Shown here in pieces: positions 47,406-56,159 of a DNA stretch of 64,000 nt. The stretch spans positions 1,052,477 through 1,116,476 of the forward strand of contig JACKJC010000002.1 of assembly GCA_020638195.1 (NCBI GenBank), given 5' to 3'. The notes below the pieces were generated by a model. The model had not been told where the DNA came from. It made no database searches and saw only the letters and a list, made by a program, of their open reading frames with translations. Source of the DNA: Methylobacteriaceae bacterium (GTDB lineage: Bacteria > Pseudomonadota > Alphaproteobacteria > Rhizobiales > Beijerinckiaceae). Positions within the stretch are counted from its first letter, which is position 1; each line of letters starts with the position of its first letter. The translations under genes and the position numbers were made by a program.

Positions 47406-48251
47406 TCACGCTTTCGCGCCGCTCCAGCGCAGCGCCAGCACACGTTCCAGTTCGTCGTGCGCTTCGGCCAGCGCAACGCTTTCGCGTGAATCCCGTTCCG
47501 CCTGCATGAAGGCGTCGATGAGACGCTTGCATTGCGCGGGGCGGATGAGCCAGGCGACGATCGTGGCGACGGCTTCGGGCTGGTCCTCCCAATGGGGATT
47601 GCCGAGCCCGCCCTCCGCAAGAAGCGCGAAGGGCCGCCAGGAGCGTGCGGTGGCGTTGCTGACGATGCTCGCGACATGCAGCGCGGCCGCAAAGCTGCGG
47701 TCCTCCTCCCAGATCGCGAGCAATGGCGCGAGATCGCCGCCGGCCTTAGCGACCATGCACAAGGCGTCTTCGGCGGGGCAGTCGTCGAACAGGATTTCGT
47801 GCGTCTCGGGCCTCTCGAACAGGGTCGGCGCCGCGGCCAGCACGCTGCGCCAATAGGCGATCAGGAAGCGGTCGACAGCCGCGATTTCGCGGCTGTTCCA
47901 GGCCTCGCGATAGGTTTTGTCGCCCCAGCCGAGCGCGCCATTGCCGAGGCGGATCAGTGCGCATTCGTTGCCGGACAGGCTCGTCTCCTCGCCGTCGGCG
48001 ACCAATTCGAAGATGCGCGGCAGGAAGTGGCGGGCTTCCTGAGCCGCGGAGCCTTCGTCGACGTGATGCGCGGATCCCAGATATTCGCCGATGAGATCGG
48101 CGCCGAGTTCACGGCGCGGCGTCCTGGCGAGATCGCGCGCGTTGAGTTCGGACACGCAGCACGGGCACACGGTCGCATTGCGACCGCGCCATTTCATCTC
48201 GGGGAAAACGGCATAGGCATTTTCGATGGCGGCGCTCAGTTCGTTGGGCAT
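47406..48251 (-). CDS. protein of unknown function with N-terminal CPCC motif
   Basis: A 281-residue soluble, mostly helical protein. Near residues 25-33 is a Cys cluster (NATVCPCCVSEL) that could bind zinc or a cofactor. No domain recognised. Its stop directly abuts that of the convergent SDR gene. Confidence 0.5.
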   Translation of the reverse strand: MPNELSAAIENAYAVFPEMKWRGRNATVCPCCVSELNARDLARTPRRELGADLIGEYLGSAHHVDEGSAAQEARHFLPRIFELVADGEETSLSGNECALIRLGNGALGWGDKTYREAWNSREIAAVDRFLIAYWRSVLAAAPTLFERPETHEILFDDCPAEDALCMVAKAGGDLAPLLAIWEEDRSFAAALHVASIVSNATARSWRPFALLAEGGLGNPHWEDQPEAVATIVAWLIRPAQCKRLIDAFMQAERDSRESVALAEAHDELERVLALRWSGAKA

Positions 48252-48320
48252 CAGACCTGTCCTGTTTACAGACCAGGTTGCGCGAGCCGCGCATCTGCGG
48301 CGGCGCCATTGCGCACATGC

Positions 48321-49718
48321 CTAGCGCTTCTTCTTCTCGTACGGGTTCTCGCCCATGCGCTTGGACAGGCGCAGCGGCACGCCGGGCAACTGAAAATTCT
48401 CGCGCAAAGAATTGAGCAGATAGCGCTCGTAGCTCGTCGGCAGTTGATCGAGCTGGTTGCCGAACAGAACGAAATGCGGCGGGCGCGCCTTGGGCTGGGT
48501 GATGTATCGGATTTTTATGCGGCGGCCGGACACGGCGGGCGGCGGGGTCTGGTCCAGCGCGCTTTCCAGCCAGCGGTTGAGGCGCGACGTCGAGATGCGA
48601 CGGTTCCAGGTCTCCTGCACCGCCATGATCGCTTCCATGAGCTTGTCGATGCCCTTGCCCGTGGCGCCCGACAGCGAGATGACCGGCGCGCCGCGCAATT
48701 GCGGCAGCAGGCGGCCAGCCTCCTCGCGCAATTCGCGGATTTTCGCGCCGCCCTTGTCGTCGATCAGATCCCATTTGTTGAGGCCGATCACCAGCGCCCT
48801 GCCCTCGCGTTCCACGAGATCGGCGATGGTGAGATCCTGCTTTTCGAACGGGATGGTCGCGTCGAGCAGCACGACCACCACCTCGGCAAACTTCACCGCG
48901 CGCAGCGCGTCGGCAGCGGCGAGCTTTTCGAGCTTTTCGGTCACGCGCGCGCGGCGGCGCAGGCCCGCCGTGTCGAACAGCTTGATCTTGCGATCCCCCC
49001 ACTGGAAATCGAGGCCGATGCTGTCGCGCGTGATGCCCGCTTCCGGCCCGGTCAGCAGGCGATCCTCGCCGATGATGCGATTGATGAGCGTCGACTTGCC
49101 GGCGTTGGGGCGGCCGACCACGGCGATGCGCAGCGGCTTGGTGACGTCGAGTTCGGAACCGTCCTCGTCATCGGCGAAGACCTTGCGTTCTTCGCCCTCG
49201 TCTTCTTCGGCGGGCTGCGTCTGCTCGGGCAAAGCCTCGAGCAGCGCGCTGTAGAGTTCGGCCATGCCGTCGCCGTGCTCGCCCGAGAGCGCGACGGGAT
49301 CGCCGAGACCGAGCGAAAAGGCGTCGAGAGCGCCGGATTCGCCGAGGCGTCCTTCCGCCTTGTTGGCGCCGAGGATGATCGGTTTTCCGGCGCGACGGAC
49401 GAGGCTCGCGAAATAGCGATCGTCGGGCGTCACGCCGGCGCGCGCATCCATCAGAAACAGGATGGCGTCGGCCTGTTCGATCGCGGCCTCGGTCTGCGCG
49501 CGCATGCGGCCGGACAGCGTCGCGGCGTCGCCCTCTTCCAGCCCCGCCGTGTCGATGATGGTGAAGCGCAGGTCGCCGAGCTTCGCCTCGCCCTCACGCC
49601 GGTCGCGCGTCACGCCAGGCTGGTCGTCCACCAGCGCGAGCTTCTTGCCGACGAGCCGGTTGAACAGGGTCGACTTGCCGACATTGGGTCGGCCGATGAT
49701 GGCGAGGGTGAAGGACAT
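48321..49718 (-). CDS. der: ribosome biogenesis GTPase Der
   Basis: Double-GTPase (EngA) essential for 50S maturation. The 465-residue product has two G domains, each with P-loop (GRPNVGKSTLFNRL and GRPNAGKSTLINRI), DxxG (DTAGLEEG, DTAGLRRR) and NKxD-type motif (GANKAEG for the first, GLNKWDL for the second). A C-terminal KH-like domain (about 385-465) follows. The acidic linker between the G domains is about 30 residues. Standard length. Confidence 0.97.
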   Translation of the reverse strand: MSFTLAIIGRPNVGKSTLFNRLVGKKLALVDDQPGVTRDRREGEAKLGDLRFTIIDTAGLEEGDAATLSGRMRAQTEAAIEQADAILFLMDARAGVTPDDRYFASLVRRAGKPIILGANKAEGRLGESGALDAFSLGLGDPVALSGEHGDGMAELYSALLEALPEQTQPAEEDEGEERKVFADDEDGSELDVTKPLRIAVVGRPNAGKSTLINRIIGEDRLLTGPEAGITRDSIGLDFQWGDRKIKLFDTAGLRRRARVTEKLEKLAAADALRAVKFAEVVVVLLDATIPFEKQDLTIADLVEREGRALVIGLNKWDLIDDKGGAKIRELREEAGRLLPQLRGAPVISLSGATGKGIDKLMEAIMAVQETWNRRISTSRLNRWLESALDQTPPPAVSGRRIKIRYITQPKARPPHFVLFGNQLDQLPTSYERYLLNSLRENFQLPGVPLRLSKRMGENPYEKKKR

Positions 49719-49745
49719 GGATCGAGACTATGCTCTTTGGTCGCC

Positions 49746-49829
49746 GTCATTGCGAGAAGCGAAGCAACGAACCAATCCATCCAACGAGATAGTCACGGTG
49801 ATGGATTGCTTGGCTGCGCTCGCAATGAC
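49746..49829. repeat. palindromic intergenic repeat, family B, copy 2
   Basis: Starts GTCATTGCGAGAAGCGAAGC and ends with its inverted counterpart GCGCTCGCAATGAC. The inner arms CCAATCCATC and GATGGATTG pair. It lies between two leftward genes (the TPR gene upstream and der downstream in their reading direction), matching the copy near aspS in arms and size but differing in the loop. Confidence 0.78.
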
Positions 49830-49847
49830 GGTGGCTTGTTCTCGCGT

Positions 49848-50504
49848 TTACTTCGGCTTCTTGTCCGAGCGCACCAGGCCTAGATAGGCCTCGGCGCGCT
49901 GCTTCATCGCGGCGGGCGATTCCTGATCGGTCACGATCTGGTCGAACATACGGCCGGCCTTGTCGAGGTCGTTGAATTTCAACGCGGCGAGACCCAGGAG
50001 TTCGCGGGCGGAGGAGCGGAAGGGCTGCCCGGCGGCGGCCAGAGGCGTCAGACGCTCCTCGATCTCCTTCATGTCGGCGTCGTCGACGCGGATCATGCCG
50101 GCGCGCAGGCGCGCCACATCGCGGAACAACGGATCGAAGCCCGCGTCGGCGGCGATCGCGTCGAAGGCGGCCACGGCGCCCTTTCGGTCTTTGGCCGCCA
50201 GTTCGCCGGCCGCGCGCAGGCGCGCGATCGCCGCGTAGCCGGCCGGCGCGTCCTTGGCGAGCGCGAGGAAGGCGGCTTCCGCCTCCTGCGGTTTGTCCTC
50301 GCGCGACAGGGCCATGGCGGCGTGCAGCTTCTCGTCCGCCGCATAGGCGGCCTTGAGCTGCTGGGCCTGCCAGAACTTCCAGCCGCCGGCCGCCAGCACG
50401 ATCACGATTGCCAACCCGATGATGAGATTCTGGTGCTTGTTCCAGAATGCGAGGGCCTGGTCCTGACGAACCTCTTCGTCGACCTCGCGAAAAATATCGG
50501 CCAT
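49848..50504 (-). CDS. membrane-anchored TPR protein (YfgM-like)
   Basis: A 218-residue protein. The N-terminal cytoplasmic stretch (about 1-24, MADIFREVDEEVRQDQALAF) and one membrane helix (about 27-45) are followed by TPR-like helical repeats. YfgM is an ancillary subunit of the SecYEG translocon and PpiD complex, and der (EngA) often follows it in enterobacteria as here. The role is assigned by layout and fold. Confidence 0.75.
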   Translation of the reverse strand: MADIFREVDEEVRQDQALAFWNKHQNLIIGLAIVIVLAAGGWKFWQAQQLKAAYAADEKLHAAMALSREDKPQEAEAAFLALAKDAPAGYAAIARLRAAGELAAKDRKGAVAAFDAIAADAGFDPLFRDVARLRAGMIRVDDADMKEIEERLTPLAAAGQPFRSSARELLGLAALKFNDLDKAGRMFDQIVTDQESPAAMKQRAEAYLGLVRSDKKPK

Positions 50505-50831
50505 GCGTATCCAGTCCTGCGGAAATTGAGTGGATTGGCCGGTCGTCTATCAGATGAGAGCGGCGAAAGCGAGATTTGCCGCGGCTGCACGCCAACGCCT
50601 GAGGGCGCCCATCGCCCTGCCCGACAGCGCAAACGCGAGGGAAACAGCCACAAAAAGGCGTCGGCGCGTCCGGAACCCATACAAAAATCATGTGTTGGCC
50701 TTTGATGCGGCGCGCGTCAGCAGGCCCCGAGGGCCTGCTGCCGCATCCTGACAGGCGTGGCCGGCGCGCGTGTCCGAGGCAGGAGGCCTTGGACCTCCCC
50801 GCCCCTGAAAACCGAAACTCGGGGATAGACA
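50505..50831. other. intergenic region before PRC-barrel gene, with hairpin
   Basis: About 330 bases between divergent genes and no supported gene. It contains a strong inverted repeat at 50704-50747: outer arms GATGCGG/CCGCATC and inner 10-bp arms CAGCAGGCCC/GGGCCTGCTG around CGA. This may act as a terminator or regulatory hairpin in the PRC-barrel leader. No T tract follows. Confidence 0.5.
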
Positions 50832-52202
50832 ATGGTGAAACAACCGCTCATGGCGGCGACGTTGCTTGCGGCGACGGCGCTTGCAGTCAATTTCGGCGCA
50901 CAGGCCCAAACGCAGAAGCAGATGGGAGACCAGAATGCTGTTCAGGAAAGGAATGACAACCAGAACGGCGGCCTGCTGAAGGGAAATCCACGAGGGCCAA
51001 CGGTCTCGGTCGCGCCGGCCATCGAAATCATCGGCAAGCGTGTCATCGGCGCGCAAGACAGCGACGCCGGCCGCGTCAATTCCGTGATCGTCGACACGAG
51101 CGACGGCAAGATCGACTATCTCGTGGTGAGTGGCGCAGGCAGCTTCGATCTTAACGGGCAAGTCGTCGCCGTGCCGTGGTCTGCCATCGACGAGGTGGAT
51201 GCGCATGGCCCCGTGCGGCTCGCGGTCGACGCCGAGCAGCTTGCGGATGCGCCGCGCTTCTCTCCGCGCGACATCTACCGGCTGACGTCGCGCGACGGGC
51301 GTGATCGCATCAACCGCTTCTACAGCTACGGCTTCTGGGGATATGGAGCGCCCGAGCGCTATGGCGCGCGACACGACTGGCGCTACAGCTGGAACTCCGA
51401 CAACGATATGAACCGCCGGAGCCAGAACGATCGGGACAATCGTCAGGCCGGCCGCGAGCCGAACGACAATGGCGACCGACACACCGACAACAGAATGTCG
51501 AAAGGGCCGAACGACCAGACGTCGCAACGTCAGGGCGAAAGGCCTGCGCGTAACGACATGCGATCGGGCGAGACTGAAAAGACGACGCGTATGGACCAGA
51601 ATCCGAATGGCCGGTCCGACCGGCGCGCCAAGCAGGACGCAATGCGCGACAACAATGCCAGCGCAATGCGCGACGACAGCAGAGGATGGCAATCGAAGGT
51701 CGACGAGCAGACGAACGACCGGCGAAGCGGTTCACAGGCAAGTCTGTCGATTACCAATCAGGGCGTGATGTCGGCGCTCAACCGGCAGAGCGACGTCTCC
51801 TCCGCTTCCCTGCGTCAGGCGACCGTCTACAAGCGCAACGGCGATGAACTCGGCGACATCGACCACGTGATGATCGACACCGATCGCGGTCGCGTGGCCT
51901 TCGTGCTGATCAAGGACAGCGGCTTCCTCGGCCTCAATCCGACCTGGTATGCGGCGCCGATCGAGGCGCTGAGCGCGCGGCCTTACGAGGACGGATACCG
52001 GCTGCAGGTCGACGAGAACGCCTTGCGCGGTCTGCCGACGATACCGGCGATCTCCAGCAATCTGGCGACGGAGGTTTCGCAGGGCCAGCTCGCCCAACTC
52101 TATCGCAAGTTCGACGTGAGGCCTTACTGGACCAACGCCGACAACATGCAGAACGACAATACTGGGAACATGCAGAAAGAATCGTCCGCGACGGGCGGTT
52201 GA
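50832..52202 (+). CDS. exported PRC-barrel protein with long charged linker
   Basis: A 456-residue protein with a signal peptide (MAATLLAATALAVNFGAQAQ), then a PRC-barrel-like domain (about 55-150, IIGKRVIGAQDSDAGRVNSV). A hydrophilic Asn/Asp/Arg-rich linker of about 120 residues (about 190-310) is probably disordered. A second PRC-barrel-like domain follows (about 320-400, YKRNGDELGDIDHVMIDTD). PRC barrels bind RNA or protein partners in the photosynthetic reaction centre and elsewhere; here the location is extracytoplasmic and the role unknown. Confidence 0.72.
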   Translation: MVKQPLMAATLLAATALAVNFGAQAQTQKQMGDQNAVQERNDNQNGGLLKGNPRGPTVSVAPAIEIIGKRVIGAQDSDAGRVNSVIVDTSDGKIDYLVVSGAGSFDLNGQVVAVPWSAIDEVDAHGPVRLAVDAEQLADAPRFSPRDIYRLTSRDGRDRINRFYSYGFWGYGAPERYGARHDWRYSWNSDNDMNRRSQNDRDNRQAGREPNDNGDRHTDNRMSKGPNDQTSQRQGERPARNDMRSGETEKTTRMDQNPNGRSDRRAKQDAMRDNNASAMRDDSRGWQSKVDEQTNDRRSGSQASLSITNQGVMSALNRQSDVSSASLRQATVYKRNGDELGDIDHVMIDTDRGRVAFVLIKDSGFLGLNPTWYAAPIEALSARPYEDGYRLQVDENALRGLPTIPAISSNLATEVSQGQLAQLYRKFDVRPYWTNADNMQNDNTGNMQKESSATGG

Positions 52203-52251
52203 TTCCATCGGCGCGGCGGCCGCGTAACAAGGGTCGCCTCGCCCAACGGAT

Positions 52252-52602
52252 TCAGCCCGCTATAGCGACATAATCCTCGGGCTTGAAGCCGACGAGCAGC
52301 TTGCCTGAGGCCTCGAGCACGGGCCGCTTGATCATGGAAGGTTGCGCGGCCATCAGCGCCAGCGCCTTCGCTTCCGTCAGGCCTTCCTTGTCCCCGTCCG
52401 GCAGTTTCTTGAACGTCGTGCCGGCCCTGTTGAGCAGGTTTTCCCAGCCGACTTTCTTCGCCCAGCCTGCGAGCCTGGCGGGATCGACGCCCTGCGCCTT
52501 GTAGTCATGAAAGTCGTAGGCCACGCCCTTTGCGTCGAGGAAGGCGCGCGCCTTCTTCACGGTGTCGCAGTTCTTGATGCCGTAGATCACGGTTTTCGAC
52601 AT
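52252..52602 (-). CDS. ArsC/Spx-like (YffB-type) protein
   Basis: A 116-residue thioredoxin-like protein. NCDTVKKARAFLDAKGVAYDFHDYK is the ArsC/Spx N-terminus with a single active-site Cys (Cys12). RPVLEASGKLLVGFKPEDY near the C-terminus matches the substrate-binding RPi motif of this family. It may act as a glutathione-dependent reductase instead of a true arsenate reductase, since it lies outside any ars operon. The MFS gene lies just upstream on the same strand. Confidence 0.82.
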   Translation of the reverse strand: MSKTVIYGIKNCDTVKKARAFLDAKGVAYDFHDYKAQGVDPARLAGWAKKVGWENLLNRAGTTFKKLPDGDKEGLTEAKALALMAAQPSMIKRPVLEASGKLLVGFKPEDYVAIAG

Positions 52603-52610
52603 GGGATTTC

Positions 52611-53780
52611 CTAGTATGGCGCCGATCGCGCGCGCAGCGCGACGAAGGCGAGGAAACAGGAGAGGCCGACCAGCATGCCGGCCGCGCCCATCTGGAACGC
52701 GAATTTGGCCGCGCCCGCAAGGCGCGCGAAAAAGCCGCCGGCGATCGGCGCGCAGACCATCAGCAGATAGAAGATCGTGTAGAAAATGCCCATTCCGACC
52801 GCGCGCTCCGCGGGTTTGAGCGCGAGCGAGGGCAACGCCATGATCGGGCCCGCCGGCAGGCCGACGACGAGGCCGAGCGCAGCGAAGGCGAGCGCCGGCG
52901 TCGCGCTGCCGGCGGCGTAGAGGATCAATCCAGCGGACAGGAGCGTCGCGACGACGATGATGGCGCGCGGCGCGCCGGTGCGATCCGCAAGAAAGCCGCC
53001 CGCCGGAACCGAGACGATCGACAGCCAGAGCACGATGCTGACGACCGAGCCGGCCGCGACCGGCGACAATCCGCGCTCGATCAGCATGGCCGGACCGAAG
53101 GCGGGCGACATGGCGAAGCCGGCGTTGAACCAGCCCCACACCATCGCGGCGAGGATCAGGAGCGCGAGTCCCTGCCCCCGCGGCCAGGCCGCCGCCACAC
53201 CGGGCGCGGGCGCCGCTAGACCGGGCGGATCGCGATATACGACAGCGACGAGCGCGAAGCCGAAGGCGGCCAGCGCGGCGCTGACGAGAAAGACGCCGCG
53301 CAACCCGACGCCCTCCGCGAGCGTCGGCACGGTCAGAAGCGCGACGGCCAGGCCGACCGGCCAGGAATTGACGAAGATTCCCATGGCGGTCGCGGTCTCG
53401 TGACCGACGAACCAGTCCGTGACCATCTTGGTCATGAGCACGCTGACCAGAACGCCGCCGGCGCCGGCCAGAATTCGCGCGCCAAGTTGCAGGGACCATG
53501 CATCGGCGAAGGCGGCGACGAGGCTGCCGGCCGTCATCAGCGCGAGGCCCGCCAACACGGTCGCCCGCGCGCCGAAACGCGCGCCGATGACGCCGGCCGG
53601 CAGCGCCAGAAACAGCCCGGTGATGAAATAGGCGCCGATGAGCACGCCGATCTGGTCGATGTCGACGCCGAGCGCCCGGCGCAGGTAGGGGGCGGCGGAA
53701 GCTACGAGTTGATATTGAAAGCCGACGCTCGCGCGCGCGGCGAACAGCGCGATCAGAATGATCCAGCGATTGGGTTTCAA
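52611..53780 (-). CDS. major facilitator superfamily transporter
   Basis: A carrier of about 389 residues with twelve hydrophobic segments. The loop between helices 2 and 3 (GVIGARFGARATVLAGLA) is of the MFS type. The start is uncertain. I use TTG at 53780 (LKPNRWIILIALFAARAS) because AAGGGGG precedes it and the helix starts right after. An ATG at 53849 would add 23 residues with no similarity to the family. Co-directional with the ArsC-like gene, eight bases apart. Confidence 0.78.
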   Translation of the reverse strand: MKPNRWIILIALFAARASVGFQYQLVASAAPYLRRALGVDIDQIGVLIGAYFITGLFLALPAGVIGARFGARATVLAGLALMTAGSLVAAFADAWSLQLGARILAGAGGVLVSVLMTKMVTDWFVGHETATAMGIFVNSWPVGLAVALLTVPTLAEGVGLRGVFLVSAALAAFGFALVAVVYRDPPGLAAPAPGVAAAWPRGQGLALLILAAMVWGWFNAGFAMSPAFGPAMLIERGLSPVAAGSVVSIVLWLSIVSVPAGGFLADRTGAPRAIIVVATLLSAGLILYAAGSATPALAFAALGLVVGLPAGPIMALPSLALKPAERAVGMGIFYTIFYLLMVCAPIAGGFFARLAGAAKFAFQMGAAGMLVGLSCFLAFVALRARSAPY

Positions 53781-53938
53781 CGCCCGAGCCCCCTTGCCAG
53801 GCGCGCATGGTAGCGGGGGACCGGCATTCGCGAAATCCGCGCGGCGCATAATGCGTCCGGACAGGCTTGTTTCGGGCGACCCGCGAGCCATTTGCCGGAG
53901 GGATCGCGCGCCGCAGCCGCGCCTCACAGGAGCCTCCG

Positions 53939-54388
53939 ATGCCCGGAACCGTCCGCCTGCACCGCGTCCTGACCGCCCCGCCCGAAAAGGTCTACCGCGC
54001 TTTTCTGGAGCCGGACGCGCTGGCGAAATGGCTGCCGCCGAACGGTTTTGTCTGCACGGTTCACCAACTCGACGCGCGCGTCGGCGGCGCGCATCGCGCG
54101 TCCTTCCGCAATTTCACCACCGGCCACAGCCATGCCTTCGGCGGCGAATATCTCGAACTCGAACCCGGCAGGCGCCTGCGCTACACCGACCGTTTCGACG
54201 ATCCGAACCTGCCCGGCGAAATGCAGGTGACGGTGAGCCTTCGCGCGGTTTCGGTCGGGACGGAGGTCGAGATCGTGCAGGAGGGCATTCCCGACATGAT
54301 CCCGACGGAGGCCTGCTACCTCGGCTGGCAGGAGTCGCTGCGCAATCTGGCCAAGCTGGTGGAGCCGGATATTCGCGACGGCAATTGA
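53939..54388 (+). CDS. SRPBCC/AHSA1-like protein
   Basis: A 149-residue ligand-binding fold protein. It has VRLHRVLTAPPEKVYRAFLEPDALAKW at the N-terminus (the AHSA1/SRPBCC signature), GGEYLELEPGRRLRYTDRF in the middle, and a C-terminal helix LGWQESLRNLAKLVE. Ligand unknown. The ATG at 53939 has AGGAG seven bases upstream. Confidence 0.82.
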   Translation: MPGTVRLHRVLTAPPEKVYRAFLEPDALAKWLPPNGFVCTVHQLDARVGGAHRASFRNFTTGHSHAFGGEYLELEPGRRLRYTDRFDDPNLPGEMQVTVSLRAVSVGTEVEIVQEGIPDMIPTEACYLGWQESLRNLAKLVEPDIRDGN

Positions 54389-54435
54389 CCAGAGCCCGCG
54401 TTCTGACTAGAGTCCTGACTAGTCTGTGAGGGCAT

Positions 54436-54693
54436 ATGTCCAGCTGGTCTGTTCAGGACGCCAAGGCGCGCTTTTCCGAATTTCTCGATACGTGCTTGAC
54501 CGAAGGTCCGCAGGTGGTGACCAAGCGCGGGGCGGAGACGGCTGTGCTGGTGCCGTTGGATCAATGGAAACGGCTGCAGGCGGCCGCGCGGCCGTCGCTG
54601 AAGGACCTGCTCCTCAGCGACCAAGGGCGTTTCGATCTCGATATTCCGCCGCGCGGCAAGCTGCATCGCCGGCCCGCGCCGGAGCTCGACTGA
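54436..54693 (+). CDS. type II antitoxin, Phd/YefM family
   Basis: An 85-residue antitoxin. It has the DNA-binding N-terminus SWSVQDAKARFSEFLDTCL, the TKRGAETAVLVPLDQW hallmark, and a flexible C-terminal half (ending RRPAPELD) that would wrap the toxin. It ends one base before the PIN toxin gene start, so they form a standard two-gene operon that this protein likely autorepresses. Confidence 0.9.
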   Translation: MSSWSVQDAKARFSEFLDTCLTEGPQVVTKRGAETAVLVPLDQWKRLQAAARPSLKDLLLSDQGRFDLDIPPRGKLHRRPAPELD

Positions 54694-54694
54694 C

Positions 54695-55102
54695 ATGTAT
54701 CTGCTCGACACGAACGTCGTTTCCGAACTGCGGCGGACCCGGCCGCATGGCGGCGCTCTGGCCTGGCTGACCAGTCTGCGCGAGGGAGAGGCGCACATTT
54801 GCGCGGTTACCGCAGGCGAGATTCAGGCGGGAATCGAAAGGACCCGAAAGCGCGATCCAGCCAAGGCGGCGCACATCGAAAATTGGCTGGGCGAAGTCGA
54901 GCGCGCGTACGAATTCCTTCCGGTCGATGCCGCGGCCTTCCGCGAATGGGCGCGCTTGATGCATGGCAAATCCGACGACCTGATCGAGGACGCGATGATA
55001 GCGGCGGTCGCACTCACCCGCGGTCTCGTCGTGGCGACGCGGAATGTGAAGGACTTTGCCGTCTTTGGCGTGAAGGTGGTCGATCCGTTCGCGCCGCGCT
55101 GA
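54695..55102 (+). CDS. type II toxin, PIN-domain ribonuclease (FitB/VapC-like)
   Basis: A 135-residue PIN-domain toxin with the acidic catalytic residues: Asp in MYLLDTNVVSELRR (Asp5), Glu in TAGEIQAGI (Glu42), Asp in DDLIEDAMIAA, and Asp in VKDFAVFGVKV. VapC/FitB toxins cleave specific RNAs. Intact, and paired with the Phd-type antitoxin just upstream. Confidence 0.9.
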   Translation: MYLLDTNVVSELRRTRPHGGALAWLTSLREGEAHICAVTAGEIQAGIERTRKRDPAKAAHIENWLGEVERAYEFLPVDAAAFREWARLMHGKSDDLIEDAMIAAVALTRGLVVATRNVKDFAVFGVKVVDPFAPR

Positions 55103-55158
55103 GGCGGACGACCGTCACGGCAGCCCGCTCTCCGCAAATCGACCAAGGAGCCAAGCCG

Positions 55159-55539
55159 ATGAACCTGACGACGATCATCCTCGCGGTTCTCGCGCTCACC
55201 ATGGCGCAGATATTCCTGCAGGAGACGTCGCGCTACGGGTTCGACCTGCGTGCGATCGTCGGCAATCGTGACAATCCGCCCGACATGTCCATCGTCGCGG
55301 CGCGGCTGGACCGCGCGAAAAACAACATGCTGGAGGCCCTGCCGTTCTTCCTCGGCCTCGCGCTGCTGGCGTTGGTCAGGGGTATGGAGACGAAGCAGGT
55401 CGTCTACGGCGCCGCGACCTTCCTGGTCGCGCGCATCGTCTCTGTGCCGGCCTATATCAGCGGCGTGCCGCTGCTGCGATCGGTCGTGTGGCTGGTGGCG
55501 AACGCCGGGCTTCTGGCGATGGCGGTGGGGGTCGTTTGA
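55159..55539 (+). CDS. MAPEG-family membrane protein
   Basis: A 126-residue protein with four hydrophobic helices and the family stretch SIVAARLDRAKNNMLEALPFFLGL, in which the Arg and Glu residues near the second helix are conserved. MAPEG proteins bind lipid-derived or glutathione-conjugated substrates; the bacterial role is unclear. It follows the toxin gene by 57 bases. Confidence 0.85.
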   Translation: MNLTTIILAVLALTMAQIFLQETSRYGFDLRAIVGNRDNPPDMSIVAARLDRAKNNMLEALPFFLGLALLALVRGMETKQVVYGAATFLVARIVSVPAYISGVPLLRSVVWLVANAGLLAMAVGVV

Positions 55540-55572
55540 GGGCGGAGCGACGCCGACGGAGGCTCTGCTCCG

Positions 55573-55941
55573 TCATGTTAGCCAGTTCTCGCAGCGCAGG
55601 CCTTCGACGCGGCGGAATTCGCGGAGATTGCCGGTGACGACGATCAGGCCGCGGCTGCGGGCGTGGCCGGCGATGAGGACGTCGTAGCCGCCGATGGTCT
55701 GTCCCTTCTTCTCCAGCACAGCGCGAATGTCGGCGGCGTGGGCTGCGGCTTCAGCGTCGAAGGGCAGGACTTCGAGCAGCGCGGCGAAACGCTCGACCTC
55801 GCGGCGGGTCTCGATGGGGCGCCGCGATTTGGCCGCGCCGTGCAGCAGATGGGACAACACGGTAGAAGAAGTATGCTCCTCAATCTCGGCGCTGCGCAGC
55901 GACGCGCCTCGGCCGCCAGACGCTGAATGAAACCAAACCAC
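55573..55941 (-). pseudogene. N-terminally truncated PIN-domain toxin remnant
   Basis: A 122-residue frame whose C-terminal two-thirds are clearly VapC/FitB-like: HLLHGAAKSRRPIETRR, AADIRAVLEKKGQTIGGYDVLIAGHARSRG, TGNLREFRRVEGLRCENWL. The N-terminus (MVWFHSASGGRGASLRSAEI) lacks the expected first catalytic motif (LDTN). No antitoxin gene is upstream. It is probably a decayed toxin. Convergent with the MAPEG gene. Confidence 0.6.
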
Positions 55942-56159
55942 ATCGCCATCAAGCCCGATGGCGGCCTAAGCAAGGCAAGAATTCACTTCAAAACAAGCCC
56001 CAACACTGTTCAACCAAACCAAACTAGATCAGATCGCCCTGCCAATCGTCGTCACGCCAGATCGAAAAAAAATCGCTCGCCATCGAGCGTTGGCGGGATT
56101 AATTTCGACTCCTTTGAATAATTTCGCTATTCATTTCCCGGGAGCGTTCTCTGACGAGA

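Noticed and set aside
47532..49883. 783-codon plus-strand frame opposite der and its neighbour
   Set aside because: Antisense to der, whose GTPase motifs are clear; composition typical of a GC-rich shadow frame.
55942..56159. Search for an antitoxin gene next to the truncated PIN toxin
   Set aside because: No frame of antitoxin length with a Phd-, RHH- or AbrB-like start was seen on either strand.
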